A DNA stretch of 64,000 nucleotides from JANOSH01 sp031415695 (GCA_031415695.1 JANOSH010000046.1:62001-126000), one strand, 5' to 3'. Positions 51,640 through 60,456 are shown, numbered from the stretch's first letter. Notes: generated by a model from the letters alone, not told the origin. Numbers and translations: made by a program.

Positions 51640-53007
51640 ATGGGCGAACATTTTGACGTAGCCGTAGTCGGCGCGGGCCTGTCGGGAATTCGCTCCGACA
51701 GCGACATGCACACCTTGGGGTTCCGATTTCAACCGTGGACCGACACGAAGTCGATCGCCGACGGCCCGGCCATCATGCAGTACCTGCGCAACACCATGAC
51801 CGAGCATGGAATCGACCAGCACATTCGTTTCGGGCACCAGGTGAATACCGCTTCATGGTCGAGCACCGATGCTCGTTGGACCGTTTCGGCCAACACCAAC
51901 GGTATTGACGTCACGTTCACCTGCAACTACTTGTTCATGTGCTCGGGCTATTACAGCTACACAGCGGGCCACACACCCGAGTTCCCCGGGCGCGAACGAT
52001 TCACTGGTCAAGTCGTGCATCCACAGGCGTGGCCCGCAGATCTTGACTATGCCGATAAGCGTGTGGTGGTCATCGGGTCGGGGGCCACTGCCATGACCCT
52101 GGTTCCGGCGATGGCCAACGATGCACGCCACGTCACAATGTTGCAACGATCGCCGACCTACGTGGCATCTGCGCCCGACATCGACCCGTTCGCCAACCGG
52201 CTTCGCAAGCTGTTGCCAGCCAAGTTGGCCTACGACTTGACGCGGCGCAAAAACGTGGCCTTTCAACAGATGGTGTATCGGCGCACGCGCACTCAACCCG
52301 CCAAGGTGAAGGCGTACCTTGTAGGTAAAGTCCGCGAAGAACTTGGCCCCGACTACGACGTCGATAAGCACTTCACCCCGAGCTACAACCCGTGGGATCA
52401 GCGCCTGTGCCTCGTTCCCAACTCCGACCTCTTCGCGACCATCCGGTCGGGCAAAGCCTCCGTGGCAACCGACACCATCACAACATTTACCGAGACCGGG
52501 ATCCTGCTGTCGTCGGGCGAGCATCTCGATGCCGACATCATCGTAACCGCAACCGGACTCAACCTGGTCACGCTCGGCGAAGTGCGCTTCAGCGTCGACA
52601 GCCATCCGGTCGATTTTTCAAACACCTGGACCTACAAAGGGTTCGCGTACAGCGACGTGCCGAACCTCGCTTCGACGTTCGGGTACATCAACGCTTCCTG
52701 GACACTGCGAGCCGACCTCATCAGCGAATACGTGTGCCGGTTGTTACGCCACATGGCAGCAACGGGTGCCCTTCAATGCACACCTCGTCTGCGAACAGGC
52801 GACCACGACATGCCCCAGCGTCCCTGGATCGACGGCTTCTCAGCCGGCTATATGGCCAGGGCCATGAGCCAGTTCCCGCGCCAAAGCAACCGTGAACCGT
52901 GGATCAATCCACAGAACTACAAACGAGACAAGAAGATGTTCCGCACGGCACCAGTCGACGACGGCGTGATGCGGTTTGCTGTCGCGTCGCGTACAGAGCG
53001 TCAGTAA
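51640..53007 (+). pseudogene. Class B flavin monooxygenase with in-frame deletion of FAD-binding segment
   Basis: A 455-residue reading frame that closely follows class B FAD monooxygenases, but the FAD-binding fold jumps from VAVVGAGLSGI straight to RSDSDMHTLGFRFQPW. Homologues have about 36 more residues there (the rest of the Rossmann beta-alpha-beta, the acidic ribose residue and the GGTWDLFRYPG segment). The BVMO-like fingerprint F-x-G-x-x-x-H-x-x-x-W-P (FTGQVVHPQAWP) and NADPH site VVVIGSGATAMTLVP remain. ATG 51640 has a TAGGAAG ribosome site. It probably cannot bind FAD well, so I call it a likely pseudogene; a real divergent protein cannot be excluded. Overlaps the SDR by 7 bp. Confidence 0.7.
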
Positions 53008-53798
53008 TGAATCACGCCCGGCTGTCCTCCACCGCACGCGATGGCATCGCCGGTGATGGCAACACTTCGCGGCGACGCCAGGAACGTGACTATATCGGCG
53101 ACCTCAGACGCGTCGACCAGATGGCGGATCGAGTTGTTGACGAGCGTGGCTTCTGCCGCCGCTTCACTGATGCCGTTGGCCGCGGCGACCCTGGCTATGA
53201 CCGCGGGCGTCGCTTCAGTTCGGGTGAGGCCGGGATGCACCACCGTGACGTTTATGCCGTGCGGTCCGAGTTCGTCGGCCAAGTTTTTGGTCATAGCCGC
53301 AACGGCAACGTTGCGCATCGAGCCGACGATTGAATGCGCACTGCGGGCGCCGAGACCCGAGATGTTGATGATACGCCCCCACCCGTTGGCGATCATGTGC
53401 GGCGCCACTGCTTGGGCACAACGCAAGTAGCCGAGAACCTTGATGTTGACGTCGTCCCAAAAGATTTCGTCGGTCACGTCGGCCAATTTTGGCGGCGCTG
53501 ATTGGCCCATGGGTTTTGCGGCGCTGTTGACCAAAATGTCGACGCCGCCGAGAATTCGAATCGCCTCGGCCACTAGTGCAGCGACCGATTCGCTTTCACC
53601 GGTATCGACGACAACGGGCAGGACCGATGCACCCGTCTCGGCCGACAATTCACGCGCCGCAGCCTCGAGTGGGCCGGCCGAACGAGCGGCGATAACGACG
53701 GTACATCCTTCATTGGCGAGTGCTCGGGCAACGGCCTTGCCGATCCCCTTGCTGCCTCCGGTGACGATTGCCCGCTTGCCGACAAGTCCAAGATCCAT
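53001..53798 (-). CDS. SDR-like protein lacking the catalytic Tyr-x-x-x-Lys
   Basis: A 265-residue SDR fold protein. The NAD site is intact (IVTGGSKGIGKAVARALA; NSAAKPMG). At the active site, where YxxxK is expected after the serine, the sequence reads ISGLGARSAHSIVGSMRNVA followed by VAAMTKNLADELG, with Gly-Ser-Met-Arg-Asn in place of Tyr-...-Lys. Similar SMRN/SIRN variants form a conserved actinobacterial clade, so the change looks inherited rather than damaged. It probably binds NAD(P) but may use another base or act non-catalytically. Convergent with the flavin monooxygenase frame. Confidence 0.85.
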   Translation of the reverse strand: MDLGLVGKRAIVTGGSKGIGKAVARALANEGCTVVIAARSAGPLEAAARELSAETGASVLPVVVDTGESESVAALVAEAIRILGGVDILVNSAAKPMGQSAPPKLADVTDEIFWDDVNIKVLGYLRCAQAVAPHMIANGWGRIINISGLGARSAHSIVGSMRNVAVAAMTKNLADELGPHGINVTVVHPGLTRTEATPAVIARVAAANGISEAAAEATLVNNSIRHLVDASEVADIVTFLASPRSVAITGDAIACGGGQPGVIHY

Positions 53799-53839
53799 AG
53801 GTGCCAGCCTGACACAAGTGGTGTCGGCCCGGAACTCTC

Positions 53840-53845
53840 TACGAT
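53840..53845 (+). promoter_or_regulatory. Putative -10 box, PanE-like gene
   Basis: TACGAT is 6 nt before GTG 53852, a leaderless arrangement. Confidence 0.4.
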
Positions 53846-53851
53846 GGACGC

Positions 53852-54766
53852 GTGGACAAACTAGACGTCGTTGTAGTCGGACCCGGAGCGATCGGGTGCG
53901 TGTTTGCAGCAGCGCTCGTTGACGCTGGCCACCACGTCACGCTTGCCGGCCGGACCCCATTCACGCAGCTCGAGGTGCACCATCCACATGGCACGGCAAC
54001 GAGCGAGGTCACGTTTGTCGATTCGCCGAACGATCTGCAACCCGTACCACTAGTCGTCTTGGCGACGAAGGCCTACCAGGTCGATGCCGCTGGTGATTTG
54101 CTGCGGGCAAGCTGCGACGGGGGTACCGTGCTTGCCGTCCTGCAAAATGGTATCGGCCACGCCGACCGGGTGCGTCCGTGGGTCGGTCACGATGTCGACG
54201 TCTTGGCGACCATGGTTGCCTGCCCGGCCGACCGCACCAGCCCCGGCCGCGTTGAAGTCCGAGGATCGGCGATTTTGGAAGTTCTCGGTTCGCCTGGTGG
54301 TCGCCGTTTCGCACAAGCGTTCGACGGATCTTTCGCGACGGTGAGAACGGTCGACGACATCCATACGTCGCTGTGGCGCAAACTCCTCCTGAATGCCATT
54401 GGAGGCGGGATCGGGGTTCTCGCTCGAAAGAGCAATTCGTTGTTCGTCGGCGACGACGGAGCGCTTGCATTAGCTCGTGACTTGGCTGAAGAGGTTCTGG
54501 CCGTTGCGCAGGCTGACGGCGCACAACTCGATGCCGATACCGTCGACACGTTGATCCGAGGTTTATCGGGCGGCTCGACGCATCTGCCGTCGATTGTGGT
54601 TGATCGCATCAGCGGCCAACCAACGGAGTGGCAGGTACGCAACGACGTGGTGGTACGCAAGGGCGTCGAGCACGGTGTTCCTGTGCCGCTGTGCCAGATG
54701 CTGTCGACCCTGATACGTCTCGGCGAACCTTCCGGCGCTACAACGCCCGGCCTACCTCGTCGCTGA
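53852..54766 (+). CDS. Ketopantoate reductase (PanE/ApbA) family protein
   Basis: A 304-residue protein. The N-terminus VVVVGPGAIGCVFAAALVDAGH is the PanE NADP site; the substrate Lys and Asn/Glu region appear in VVLATKAYQVDA and VLQNGIGHADRV. The C-terminal helical domain includes WRKLLLNAIGGGIGVL with the conserved Lys. It may make pantoate or reduce a related 2-oxo acid; several paralogues exist in actinobacteria, so a housekeeping panE is not assured. GTG start. Overlaps the amidase by 15 bp. Confidence 0.88.
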   Translation: MDKLDVVVVGPGAIGCVFAAALVDAGHHVTLAGRTPFTQLEVHHPHGTATSEVTFVDSPNDLQPVPLVVLATKAYQVDAAGDLLRASCDGGTVLAVLQNGIGHADRVRPWVGHDVDVLATMVACPADRTSPGRVEVRGSAILEVLGSPGGRRFAQAFDGSFATVRTVDDIHTSLWRKLLLNAIGGGIGVLARKSNSLFVGDDGALALARDLAEEVLAVAQADGAQLDADTVDTLIRGLSGGSTHLPSIVVDRISGQPTEWQVRNDVVVRKGVEHGVPVPLCQMLSTLIRLGEPSGATTPGLPRR

Positions 54767-56182
54767 CTTCAGCGACGCAGTCAACGACTGCATAAGGCGA
54801 GGGTGCGGTTGGCGAAAGCCCATCGCGGACTCGACTGCTCTACAGACCCGAAGCACCATGTCCTCGCGGAAGCGAGCACCAACGATCTGCATCCCTATGG
54901 GCAGACCCGACGCCGATACGGCTACAGGCATCGAGGCCGCCGGTTGGCCCGTGAGGTTGAACGGTACGGTGAACGGCACGGCGTGTTCCCATCGGTCATA
55001 ACTCGACGAGTGATAGACGACATCGGCACGCGGCGGCAGCGTCGGCATGGTTGGTGTGATCAACGCGTCGTAGTTCAAATGGAACTCGCTGAGTTGGGTT
55101 ATGAGCGCAGCACGCTGGGCCATTGCCTCGGCAAACGCGCTCATCGACATGTCGAGTCCTTCTCGTGCCAGTTCAACAAATCCAGGATCACAGTCGTTCC
55201 ATTGGTCTCGGGGAATGGACCGGAGCGTGTGTGCGAAACCGCCTTTCCAATGAGCCTCGAATCGGGGTCGTAACGGTGCAAACACATCGCCGACTTCGGT
55301 GACCTGCGCACCGAGGTCCGACAGAGCATCCAACGTTGCCCGCCAAGCGGTGACGATCTCGATATCAACTACGCTCGCCCCACCGAGCGATGTCGTCGCC
55401 GCAATACGCAACCCGCGAACGCCGTCGTTCAGACCGATGCGCCAGTCTCGTCCGTCGTACGGCATCGCCCATGGATCGCGGTGATCGGGACGGCATACTT
55501 CGTTCAAAAACAACGCGGCGTCTTCGACCGTGCGTGCCAATGGGCCACCCGATACCGACAGCGAAAACGGGCTGTCGAGTGGGAAGTGAGGCACGCGACC
55601 AAAGGTGGGTTTCACACCGACGAGGCCACAAAAGCTGGCAGGAATGCGGATCGAACCGCCCCCGTCGTTGCCAAACGCAACCGTCCCGATGCCACACGCA
55701 AGAGAGGCTCCTGCACCGCCCGATGAGCCGCCGGGCGAGTGCTTGGTATTCCACGGGTTACGGGTGACGCCCGACAACGGGGAGTCGGTCATACCTTTCC
55801 AGCCGAACTCGGGCGTGGTTGTCTTGCCGAGGATGACCGCGCCAGCCTCACGAAGTCGTGCGACGCTCGGCGCGTCGGTCGTACACGGAAGCAGTGACGT
55901 GGTAGTTGATCCCGATCGCATCGGGAAACCACGCATGGCAACAATGTCTTTGATCGTTACCGGCACGCCGTCCAGTGGGCCGAGCGCAGTACCAGCGGCC
56001 AGCCGTTCAGCCGACGCTAGTGCAGCGGCTTGCGCGCCGTCGGCGTCGACAATCGCAAACGCGTTCAACGTCGGCTCGACCTGTTCGATTCGCGCCAGGT
56101 GGGCGGCGGCCACCTCGCTCGGGTCCAACCCACCTTGGCGGTACAGCCTGGCCAACTCGGCAACGGTGAGAAACGTGTCCAC
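54752..56182 (-). CDS. Amidase signature family hydrolase
   Basis: A 476-residue amidase. The Ser-cisSer-Lys triad is visible: Lys in PVTIKDIVAMRG, cis-Ser in SPGGSSGGAGASLACG and nucleophile Ser in GNDGGGSIRIPAS. Length and LTGQPAASMPVAVSASGLPIG match general amidases rather than GatA (no GatB/GatC beside it). It hydrolyses amides of carboxylic acids; the substrate is unknown. Ends overlapping the PanE-like gene by 15 bp; starts 65 bp from the divergent TauE fragment. Confidence 0.9.
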   Translation of the reverse strand: MDTFLTVAELARLYRQGGLDPSEVAAAHLARIEQVEPTLNAFAIVDADGAQAAALASAERLAAGTALGPLDGVPVTIKDIVAMRGFPMRSGSTTTSLLPCTTDAPSVARLREAGAVILGKTTTPEFGWKGMTDSPLSGVTRNPWNTKHSPGGSSGGAGASLACGIGTVAFGNDGGGSIRIPASFCGLVGVKPTFGRVPHFPLDSPFSLSVSGGPLARTVEDAALFLNEVCRPDHRDPWAMPYDGRDWRIGLNDGVRGLRIAATTSLGGASVVDIEIVTAWRATLDALSDLGAQVTEVGDVFAPLRPRFEAHWKGGFAHTLRSIPRDQWNDCDPGFVELAREGLDMSMSAFAEAMAQRAALITQLSEFHLNYDALITPTMPTLPPRADVVYHSSSYDRWEHAVPFTVPFNLTGQPAASMPVAVSASGLPIGMQIVGARFREDMVLRVCRAVESAMGFRQPHPRLMQSLTASLKSATR

Positions 56183-56247
56183 CTATGCATCGTGGCTCAT
56201 GGCCGCACTCTTTGTGACAGTGAGCCACTGTGCTTGACTGACGATCC

Positions 56248-56807
56248 ATGGATTTTTCGACTGTCGACTACGTGCTGTGCGTTCTCGTTGGTCTGATTAT
56301 CGGATTGTCGAAGACAGCCCTACCGGGCGCCGGGCTCATAGCGACGCCGATGGTGGCCATGGTGTTCAGCGGTCGAGAGATCCCGGGAGCCACGCTGCCG
56401 ATACTGTTGCTCGCCGACCTGTTCGCCGTGCGTTGGTATCGTGAAGATGCCCGCGTCGATCTCCTCAAGCCCCTCATCCCGTGGGTGGCGCTCGGGTTTG
56501 CGGGCGGAGCGGCGTTCTTCATGGCTATTGGTAACGCGACCCGAACATTCGAAATTGCCATCGCGACACTCATCCTTGTACTCGTCACCGTTCAGATAGT
56601 CCGGCTCATTCGCAAACGTCCACCCGCACCAGCCACCACAGCTGCCGCAATCTTCTTCGGCAGCCTTGGTGGTTTCGCGACGTTTGTGTCGAACCAGGCG
56701 GGCCCAATTCTCAACACGCACCTCACACGGCTTTTGGCCTCGACAAGCGCGAACTCGTCGGTACTTCGGCGTGGTTCTACTTCGCCGTCAACGTAGCCAA
56801 GATTCCA
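56248..56807 (+). pseudogene. TauE/SafE (TSUP) anion exporter remnant, frameshifted and truncated
   Basis: The frame from ATG 56248 encodes the first half of a TSUP membrane exporter: LVGLIIGLSKTALPGAGLIA (first hydrophobic segment), LPILLLADLFAVRWYRED and GGFATFVSNQAGPILNTHL. At about 56728 a single-base deletion shifts the frame: the continuation GLDKRELVGTSAWFYFAVN is in the next phase. It stops matching after VAKIPVS, where the lipoprotein gene begins in the same frame with no stop between. About the last 100 residues of a normal exporter are absent. It would be nonfunctional. Confidence 0.85.
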
Positions 56808-57791
56808 GTGTCACCTTTTCATCGCGTCGCCGTCCTGGTATCTGTACTTCTCGGCTGTGGCGCAGGCCCGCGCTCGGGAGGCGACGCTTTGCCAGTCTCT
56901 TCGGTCCCACCCACCGCCGTCTTGAAGCCGCAAGTGAGCGCTGTCACCACCACCACACCTTTGCTACCGCCACCAATTGCGTCGACGTTCCCGGTGTACG
57001 ACGCAAAATGTGCCACTGGCTGGCGCCCCGGACACCGCGGTTCAATCTCGTTGACGGTCGGTAACCGACAACGCACGGTGAACGTTGTCGTGCCATCCAC
57101 CTACCGTCCCGGCACCCCCGCTCCTTTACTCCTTGACGTACACGGCCACGAAACGAACGGAGTCAGCGCGTTGGAAACTCACGGTTTCGTACGCCTGGCA
57201 GAACGAGACGGCGCCGTCGTTGTTGCGCCCGATGGAACCTTTCTCGACGACATTCAGGCCACCGGTTGGTCGTACCTCGACGACGTGCAGCGCAACGATG
57301 TTGCGTTCATCGACGCACTTCTCGTGTATGTCGAACAACAGGTGTGTGTCGATGCGCGCCGGTTCTGGGCGGTCGGCCATTCGAACGGTGGTGGGTTCGT
57401 TGGGCTGTTGATGTGCCGGCTACCTAACCGGTTTGCGGCGTTCGGCAGCTATGGCGCGGCGTTCTACGACACATGCCCGAACAACGTCCGGGCGCCCGTT
57501 ATCGAGGTGCACGGTGGCAACGACACCGTCGTTGACTACAACGGTGTGTACCGATGGATTCAGGGGTGGGTCGGGCGAAACAAATGCAGTCGTTCAGCGA
57601 CCGAAACAGTCGAGTCGATCGGCGTACGGCGCCTAGAGTGGGCGTGCCCCGACGACTCGGTTCTAGGTCCACTTGCGGTCGAGCATGTCATCGCCGGTGG
57701 CTACCCGCACGACTGGCCCGATGCCGAAGGCGGCTTCCGGCCAGCCGAGGTGATCTGGGAGTTCATTACCCGCTACTCGCGATCATCGTAA
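56808..57791 (+). CDS. Secreted lipoprotein esterase (PHB-depolymerase/CE1-like)
   Basis: A 327-residue alpha/beta hydrolase with a short signal peptide and lipobox LLGC17 (MSPFHRVAVLVSVLLGC). The catalytic elbow is GHSNGGGFVGLLMC, the Asp lies in VHGGNDTVVDY and the His in GGYPHDWPD; cysteine pairs (KCATGW, CVDARR) suggest disulfides. Members of this family are polyhydroxybutyrate depolymerases or feruloyl-type esterases. The start is GTG 56808, but the frame is open back into the TauE remnant, so the true N-terminus is uncertain. The DNA ligase follows by 10 bp. Confidence 0.85.
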   Translation: MSPFHRVAVLVSVLLGCGAGPRSGGDALPVSSVPPTAVLKPQVSAVTTTTPLLPPPIASTFPVYDAKCATGWRPGHRGSISLTVGNRQRTVNVVVPSTYRPGTPAPLLLDVHGHETNGVSALETHGFVRLAERDGAVVVAPDGTFLDDIQATGWSYLDDVQRNDVAFIDALLVYVEQQVCVDARRFWAVGHSNGGGFVGLLMCRLPNRFAAFGSYGAAFYDTCPNNVRAPVIEVHGGNDTVVDYNGVYRWIQGWVGRNKCSRSATETVESIGVRRLEWACPDDSVLGPLAVEHVIAGGYPHDWPDAEGGFRPAEVIWEFITRYSRSS

Positions 57792-57794
57792 GGT
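57789..57794 (+). promoter_or_regulatory. Putative -10 box, DNA ligase gene
   Basis: TAAGGT, which overlaps the stop codon of the esterase gene, lies 7 nt before GTG 57802. Confidence 0.35.
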
Positions 57795-57801
57795 TTGCAA
57801 C

Positions 57802-58890
57802 GTGGCCTTACCTGTGCAGCCTCCGGTTAAACCAATGCTCGCCAAGCCCGTCGAAGGATTCGACGGGCTTCCTCCGGGCGAGTACCGATTCGAGCCGAAG
57901 TGGGACGGTTTTCGATGCATCGCGTTTCGCGATGGCGACAGCGTCGAGTTGGGTTCGCGCAACGAGCGGCCACTGACGCGGTACTTCCCCGAGTTGGTCG
58001 AGGCGATCAAGCGGGGACTTCCCGAGCGTTGCGTTGTCGATGGTGAAGTGGTGGTCATTATCGGCGATGCCCTCGATTTCGATACGCTCGGCCAACGCAT
58101 TCATCCAGCCGACAGTCGGGTTCAATTGTTGTCGACCAAGACACCCGCAAGTTTCATTGCGTTCGACCTGCTCGCTCTTGACGATCGGGACTTGCGCAAC
58201 GAGCCGATGACCACACGCCGGGCCGAATTAGAACGCGTTCTAACCAATGCCACCGCACCCATCCGGCTGTGCCCACAAACCGCCGATCGTGAAGTAGCAA
58301 CGGTGTGGTTCGACGATTTCGAAGGCGCTGGCCTCGACGGGCTCATCGCCAAGCCCGTCGACGGAATCTACGTCGAGGACAAGCGGACTCAATTCAAGCT
58401 GAAACACGCCCGCACGGCCGACTGCGTGGTCGCCGGGTTTCGTTGGCACAAGGACGGCGAAGGGGTCGGATCGCTCCTGCTCGGTGTCCACGACGCCAAG
58501 GGGAACCTGCAGCACATCGGCGTCGCAGCCAGTTTCGCAGTCAAACGTCGTAAGGAGTTCCTCGACGTGCTTACCCCGCTCGCCGCCGGCGGGTTGGACA
58601 ATCACCCGTGGCGCGAATGGGCCGACGCCGAAGCCCATGAATCAGGCCGCATGCCTGGAGCCCCCAGTCGTTGGCAGGGAGCAAAGGGTGGCAAAGACAT
58701 GACATGGGTTCCGTTACGCCTAGAACTCGTCGTCGAAGTTGCTTACCAAACCGTTACCAATGGCCGATTCCGGGGCGTGACACATTTCGTTCGCTGGCGA
58801 CCCGACCGCACGCCTGATAGCTGCGGCGACGCGCAACTCGTGCAACCAGAGTTGGTTGGCGTCGAGACGGTCCTAAGCGCTGCTCGCTAG
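57802..58890 (+). CDS. ATP-dependent DNA ligase (LigC-like)
   Basis: A 362-residue ATP-dependent DNA ligase. Motif I carries the AMP-accepting lysine in YRFEPKWDGFRCIAF (Lys33); motifs III-IIIa (ASFIAFDLLAL), IV (EGAGLDGLIAKPV) and V (TQFKLKHARTADCVV) are in order, followed by an OB-fold domain. Length is near LigC of mycobacteria; there is no Ku or polymerase/nuclease domain nearby, unlike LigD systems, so an auxiliary repair role is likely. GTG start with a leaderless-type promoter. Confidence 0.92.
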   Translation: MALPVQPPVKPMLAKPVEGFDGLPPGEYRFEPKWDGFRCIAFRDGDSVELGSRNERPLTRYFPELVEAIKRGLPERCVVDGEVVVIIGDALDFDTLGQRIHPADSRVQLLSTKTPASFIAFDLLALDDRDLRNEPMTTRRAELERVLTNATAPIRLCPQTADREVATVWFDDFEGAGLDGLIAKPVDGIYVEDKRTQFKLKHARTADCVVAGFRWHKDGEGVGSLLLGVHDAKGNLQHIGVAASFAVKRRKEFLDVLTPLAAGGLDNHPWREWADAEAHESGRMPGAPSRWQGAKGGKDMTWVPLRLELVVEVAYQTVTNGRFRGVTHFVRWRPDRTPDSCGDAQLVQPELVGVETVLSAAR

Positions 58891-58937
58891 CCGAACGGAT
58901 TGTCGGGAAGCGCTAGCTTCACCGGCAGAGCCTTGGG

Positions 58938-59591
58938 CTAGACCTCGTCGCCCAACGCTCGAAGCCGCATTTCCAGCTCGGCGACACGAAGGTGAGCCTG
59001 CGCAGCGTCGGCTGCCGACTGTTCGGCGCGTCTCAATGCATCGAGCGTCAGATCTTCGGCACGGCGAACGATACGGCCGTCGGGTGTGGTGATAAACACA
59101 CCGTCAGCGTCGCTGTCGATGATGATGCCGCCAAGTTCCGCAATCGCCTTACCTGCCCAAGCAGCCTCGTAGCGCTCCTCGGGCCCAAGCCGCAGTACTG
59201 CAAACGGGCCGTCGGCAGTGACAACATACGCAGGCACGCCCAGTTCTTGATAGCGGTACAACTTCTCGCGAAAACCCCCGAACGAATCGCTAGCCGACGG
59301 CACCTCGACCACTACGCCGGGCAATGGGCTGGTGGCGTGCTGACGGTACGAACGCTGTGGCCGCACGACGGTTCCAGCTGGCAGTGTCATGACATCAGGA
59401 GCAACCGCATTGCCCTGATCGAGCGGATACCAATTCATGTTTCGATGACACACCACAGTGTTGGGCAGATATAGCCCGGCAACAACCGCGATGAGTTCTA
59501 CAACGCGACGATGCTCGGGGCTTTCGGGCACCGTTACCTCGTCGGGATCGACGGGCGGATCGAACTCGAGATCAAATACCTGCATTGCCAC
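58938..59591 (-). CDS. Uma2 family (DUF820) endonuclease-like protein with coiled-coil tail
   Basis: A 217-residue PD-(D/E)xK-fold protein. Key residues: APDVMTLPAG (Asp) and GVVVEVPSASDSFGGFREK (Glu-Val-x-Ser, then Lys), matching the Uma2 core. A C-terminal heptad-rich segment (AEQSAADAAQAHLRVAELEM) likely forms a coiled coil. I start at GTG 59591, because AGGAGG lies 8 nt before it; ATG 59585 also fits. It faces a second Uma2 gene (59716) across 124 bp. Function in bacteria is not established; many copies are known in actinobacteria and cyanobacteria. Confidence 0.85.
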   Translation of the reverse strand: MAMQVFDLEFDPPVDPDEVTVPESPEHRRVVELIAVVAGLYLPNTVVCHRNMNWYPLDQGNAVAPDVMTLPAGTVVRPQRSYRQHATSPLPGVVVEVPSASDSFGGFREKLYRYQELGVPAYVVTADGPFAVLRLGPEERYEAAWAGKAIAELGGIIIDSDADGVFITTPDGRIVRRAEDLTLDALRRAEQSAADAAQAHLRVAELEMRLRALGDEV

Positions 59592-59599
59592 AAAGGATA

Positions 59600-59605
59600 C
59601 CTCCT
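59600..59605 (-). promoter_or_regulatory. Ribosome binding site deciding Uma2 start
   Basis: Minus-strand AGGAGG is 8 nt from GTG 59591, but 14 nt from ATG 59585, so GTG is the better start. Confidence 0.6.
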
Positions 59606-59645
59606 GGTCGTACGAACGGATACCGGTCAATCTACGGAGGGGGTA

Positions 59646-59702
59646 CGACAGCTGCCCTGTCCGACAGCCATTGGCGGTACGCTTTGGATATCCGACAGCT
59701 GC
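59646..59702. repeat. Repeated CGACAGC motifs between two Uma2 genes
   Basis: Three copies of CGACAGC (59646, 59662, 59693) lie in the 124-bp divergent gap; two are extended to CGACAGCTGC (59646-59655 and 59693-59702). They may be binding sites shared by both genes. No regulator is known here. Confidence 0.4.
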
Positions 59703-59715
59703 AAAGGGGGACCCA

Positions 59716-60258
59716 ATGAGCACCATGGAAGTGCACCCGCACGTGACGTTCGATGAGTTCCTCGAACGTGAACGGAACGCCGAAGTAAAGAGCGAATTGA
59801 TCGGAGGTTTGGTATACGCCATGGCGGGCGCAAGCCAACGACACAATGACATTACGATGAATTTGAGTACCGCTATCGCCCCGGCTGCAAGAGCAGCCAA
59901 CTGCCGCGCTCGGGCTTCAGATCAGCTTGTGCGAGTCGATGACATCAACGGTAAATATCCCGACTTCGGCGTGTACTGCGAGGCAGAAGCTCACGATTTC
60001 TACGTAACCACGCCCTGCCTTCTTGCCGAAGTCCTGTCGCCGTCATCTCATGAACGTGACAAGGTCACGAAGCTTGCTATCTACCGATCGCTCCCGTCGT
60101 TGCGCGCCTACCTGATAATCGACCCCGAATCGAGCACCATCCTGGCGCATTTGCGTGACCGCCGAGGAGCGTGGTCTTCGACTTTGTGTCGAGTCGGCGA
60201 TTTGTTGGCGTTGCCCTGCCCCGACATGCTGCTCACGGTCGCCGACGTTTTCCTGTAG
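59716..60258 (+). CDS. Uma2 family (DUF820) endonuclease-like protein
   Basis: A 180-residue Uma2 protein of standard length: TFDEFLERERNAEVKSELIG and MAGASQRHNDITMNLSTAIA near the N-terminus. The acidic core is KYPDFGVYCEAEAH and CLLAEVLSPSSHERD (Glu), with the lysine in VTKLAIYRS. A good ribosome site (AAGGGGGA) precedes ATG 59716. It is divergent from a longer, coiled-coil Uma2 relative at 58938. The two differ in sequence, so this is not a recent duplication. Function unknown. Confidence 0.88.
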   Translation: MSTMEVHPHVTFDEFLERERNAEVKSELIGGLVYAMAGASQRHNDITMNLSTAIAPAARAANCRARASDQLVRVDDINGKYPDFGVYCEAEAHDFYVTTPCLLAEVLSPSSHERDKVTKLAIYRSLPSLRAYLIIDPESSTILAHLRDRRGAWSSTLCRVGDLLALPCPDMLLTVADVFL

Positions 60259-60302
60259 ATACTCGAGCGAGCACCAAGCGGCGGCTTGATCAAGGCAACG
60301 GT

Positions 60303-60321
60303 CGAACGACTGGGTCGTTCG
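60303..60321. repeat. Small hairpin upstream of truncated ATPase
   Basis: CGAACGAC-TGG-GTCGTTCG, an 8-bp perfect stem with a 3-nt loop, in the 198-bp gap after the Uma2 gene. It may terminate Uma2 transcription; there is no T-run. Confidence 0.3.
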
Positions 60322-60456
60322 TTCGACAACCGACGATCGTTGGACCGAACGCAGCACTCGACTGCAAGATGTTGGACGAATCCCACAGTTTCTATGGGAC
60401 TAAACCAACAGAATTGGTGGGACAATTACGACAGTTCGCGGTAACCTGACCTAGTC

